Source: a bacterium
GTDB taxonomy: Bacteria; Cyanobacteriota; Sericytochromatia; S15B-MN24; VGJW01
Length of the DNA stretch: 6,522 nt
Direction: 5' to 3'
Assembly: GCA_021790035.1 (NCBI GenBank)
Contig: JAJYIO010000154.1
Span: 1 to 6,522 of the forward strand
Shown: positions 5,353 to 6,522 of the stretch, piece after piece
Layout of the letters: every line of letters starts with the position of its first letter
Position numbering within the stretch: the first letter of the stretch is position 1
The notes under the pieces: generated by a model
What the model saw: only the letters and a program-made list of their open reading frames with translations
Databases searched by the model: none
Told to the model about the DNA's origin: nothing
Translations under genes and position numbers: made by a program

Positions 5353-6522
5353 CTACGGGATCCGGGCGACGGCGACGCGGCGGCGATCGAGGCCGAGCAG
5401 CCAGAGGCGGCGATCGTCATCGAAGGCCAGGCCGGCGGCGCCCTGGATGGGCATCCCCGAGAGCTCGTAGGAGCGAGCGAAGTGCGGGGCGAAGACCAGG
5501 AGCTTGCCCGACTCGAGGATCCAGAGTCGTCCGCGGCTGTCCACGGCGGAAAGGTCGATCGGCTGGGGGCGAACGACGCGCAGGATGGGGCGATCGTGTG
5601 CGTCGATCAAGGTGGCGATCCCGCCGCCGATCGCCCAGAGCCCACCCTCGGGCGTGGGCTGCACCGCGAAGGGCATCTCCGGCAGGTAGACGCGGGCCTT
5701 GATGCGGCCATCCGGGGCGATGCGCACCAGGCCCGCCTTGCGATCGATGATCCAGCCGTCGCCGGATCGGTCGGTGGCCACGCGCAGGGCCGAGCCGGGG
5801 GACAGGGCGATCGAGCGCAGGATGGCGCCGGTCCTGGACACGAGCGTGGCGATCCCGAACCCTTCGTGCGCGCCCACCACCCAGGCCGTCTGGTTCCCGC
5901 CGGCTGCCACCGCGGCCGGCTGGAAGGGCAGAGAGCGGCTCCAGATCCGGTGCCCCCTGGCGTCGAAGGCGGCGAGATCGCAGGTGGACGAGAGCTGCTG
6001 CAGTCCGCCGGGACTCGACACCTCGTAGAGACGCCGGCCCCGCGATGCGCCCCAGCTCGCGCCCAGCGCCAGGGCCCCGAACTTCATCTCGGGCCGCGGC
6101 TTGCCGGAACCGAGCGAGACGAGCCCGGTCAACTCGAGGGCGTCGAGGCCGCCGCGTCCATCGGGGATGAGGTCCCGCGTGATGGCCGGGAGCATGACCA
6201 GGTGGCTCTTGAGCGTTCCGGCGCTTCGGGGTTTGGGGGCCAGGGGAACGGCCGGCCCCATTCCGCCGATGTCCAGCTCCTGTGCCATGGGATGCTTTTC
6301 TTCGGTCGATGGGATCAGCATGGGCAGGGGGCCGATGCGGCCCATCCCGCGGGCTGTCACCGAGAGATCGATCCCCGAGGGGACCAGGCGCTTGAGGGCA
6401 TATCGGCCGGCGGCATCCGTGACGGCGCTATCGGCGACTCCGTACCGCGAGATGGGCCTGGCGCTCACCACCGCGCCTGCGACGGGCTGGCCGCTGGTCG
6501 TGCGCACGACGCCGTACAGCAC
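5353..6522 (-). CDS. Carboxypeptidase-regulatory-like domain plus beta-propeller protein, C-terminal part (5' end outside window)
   Basis: Function is unknown; the architecture suggests a secreted or surface protein. 389 residues are visible. Residues 1-62 match a carboxypeptidase-regulatory-like beta-sandwich: GVVRTTSGQPVAGAVVSA, then SAVTDAAGRYALKRLVPSGI and SVTARGMG. A linker of about 60 residues (63-125) has no clear fold. From about residue 183 there are five repeats of roughly 40 residues, each with a strand ending in a Trp-hydrophobic pair: W214, W257, W296, W334 and W374, preceded by turns such as FDARG, SRTG and APDG. These look like beta-propeller blades of the NHL/SMP-30 or YVTN type; residues 125-182 may hold one more. 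No enzymatic motif is recognised. The GTG at 6522 is probably internal, since a signal peptide would be expected further upstream and the sandwich domain starts abruptly. It is encoded ahead of the nucleotidase gene on the same strand, separated by a gap with a strong hairpin, so separate transcripts are possible. Confidence 0.8.
   Translation of the reverse strand: MLYGVVRTTSGQPVAGAVVSARPISRYGVADSAVTDAAGRYALKRLVPSGIDLSVTARGMGRIGPLPMLIPSTEEKHPMAQELDIGGMGPAVPLAPKPRSAGTLKSHLVMLPAITRDLIPDGRGGLDALELTGLVSLGSGKPRPEMKFGALALGASWGASRGRRLYEVSSPGGLQQLSSTCDLAAFDARGHRIWSRSLPFQPAAVAAGGNQTAWVVGAHEGFGIATLVSRTGAILRSIALSPGSALRVATDRSGDGWIIDRKAGLVRIAPDGRIKARVYLPEMPFAVQPTPEGGLWAIGGGIATLIDAHDRPILRVVRPQPIDLSAVDSRGRLWILESGKLLVFAPHFARSYELSGMPIQGAAGLAFDDDRRLWLLGLDRRRVAVARIP

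Noticed and set aside
5139..5420. 94-codon N-terminal extension of the nucleotidase frame
   Set aside because: It would place a clear signal peptide in the middle of the protein, overlap the end of the upstream gene and run through the strong hairpin. The residues are rich in Pro, Arg and Ser without family similarity.
3417..5702. 761-codon open frame on the plus strand opposite the nucleotidase gene
   Set aside because: It is the codon mirror of a clear metallophosphatase, is dominated by Val/Gly/Asp/Arg, and runs through an intergenic gap into another gene. It has no recognisable motif.
1..6522. CRISPR array, insertion sequence or defence system
   Set aside because: No regularly spaced repeats, transposase motifs, terminal repeats or toxin/nuclease genes were seen on either strand; the genes are housekeeping condensin and envelope functions.

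Overview
The window is GC-rich (roughly two thirds G+C by eye, third codon positions mostly G or C) and densely coding, with about 214 bp as the only real intergenic space. It looks like a chromosomal segment of a bacterium related to Cyanobacteriota. The Smc head (SGGEK signature, FYALDEVD Walker B, a RKPMI then AIGVYARPDG tail), ScpA (GEIDPWDVDVVD near the N-terminus) and ScpB (RGSGAYDHIKELVE) all follow the cyanobacterial/archaeal-like pattern rather than the Bacillus pattern. With the high G+C, and no photosynthesis gene in view, a non-photosynthetic sister lineage such as Sericytochromatia or a related candidate group is a reasonable guess. That placement is inference from memory of these families, not from a search.

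Left half, plus strand (1-3332): a chromosome-condensation operon. It holds the C-terminal half of smc (hinge, return coiled coil, C-terminal ATPase half), a roughly 100 bp junction, scpA and scpB. Together these encode the full bacterial condensin complex: Smc, the kleisin ScpA and the winged-helix partner ScpB. The smc-scpA junction holds an open frame of 35 codons that overlaps the smc stop (ATGA) and the scpA start (GTGA), so it may be a tiny translationally coupled gene. It may equally be only a spacer; the same stretch can fold into an imperfect hairpin.

Right half, minus strand (6522-3315): two genes probably concerned with the cell envelope. The upstream one, cut by the window edge, has a carboxypeptidase-regulatory-like beta-sandwich domain followed by a beta-propeller of about five visible blades. 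After a 214 bp gap comes an exported metallophosphatase/5'-nucleotidase of the CpdB type (2',3'-cyclic nucleotide phosphodiesterase/3'-nucleotidase). Its stop codon lies inside the 3' end of scpB, so the two transcription units converge with an 18 bp overlap.

The gap at 5139-5352 contains a strong two-part hairpin (11 + 7 bp, no T-run) abutting a second GC-rich dyad. No CRISPR array, transposon, tRNA, rRNA or defence system was found. I do not see a new multi-gene system here. The observations most worth a second look are the contiguous smc-scpA-scpB arrangement, the coupled small ORF, the intergenic hairpin and the high density of CGATCG.
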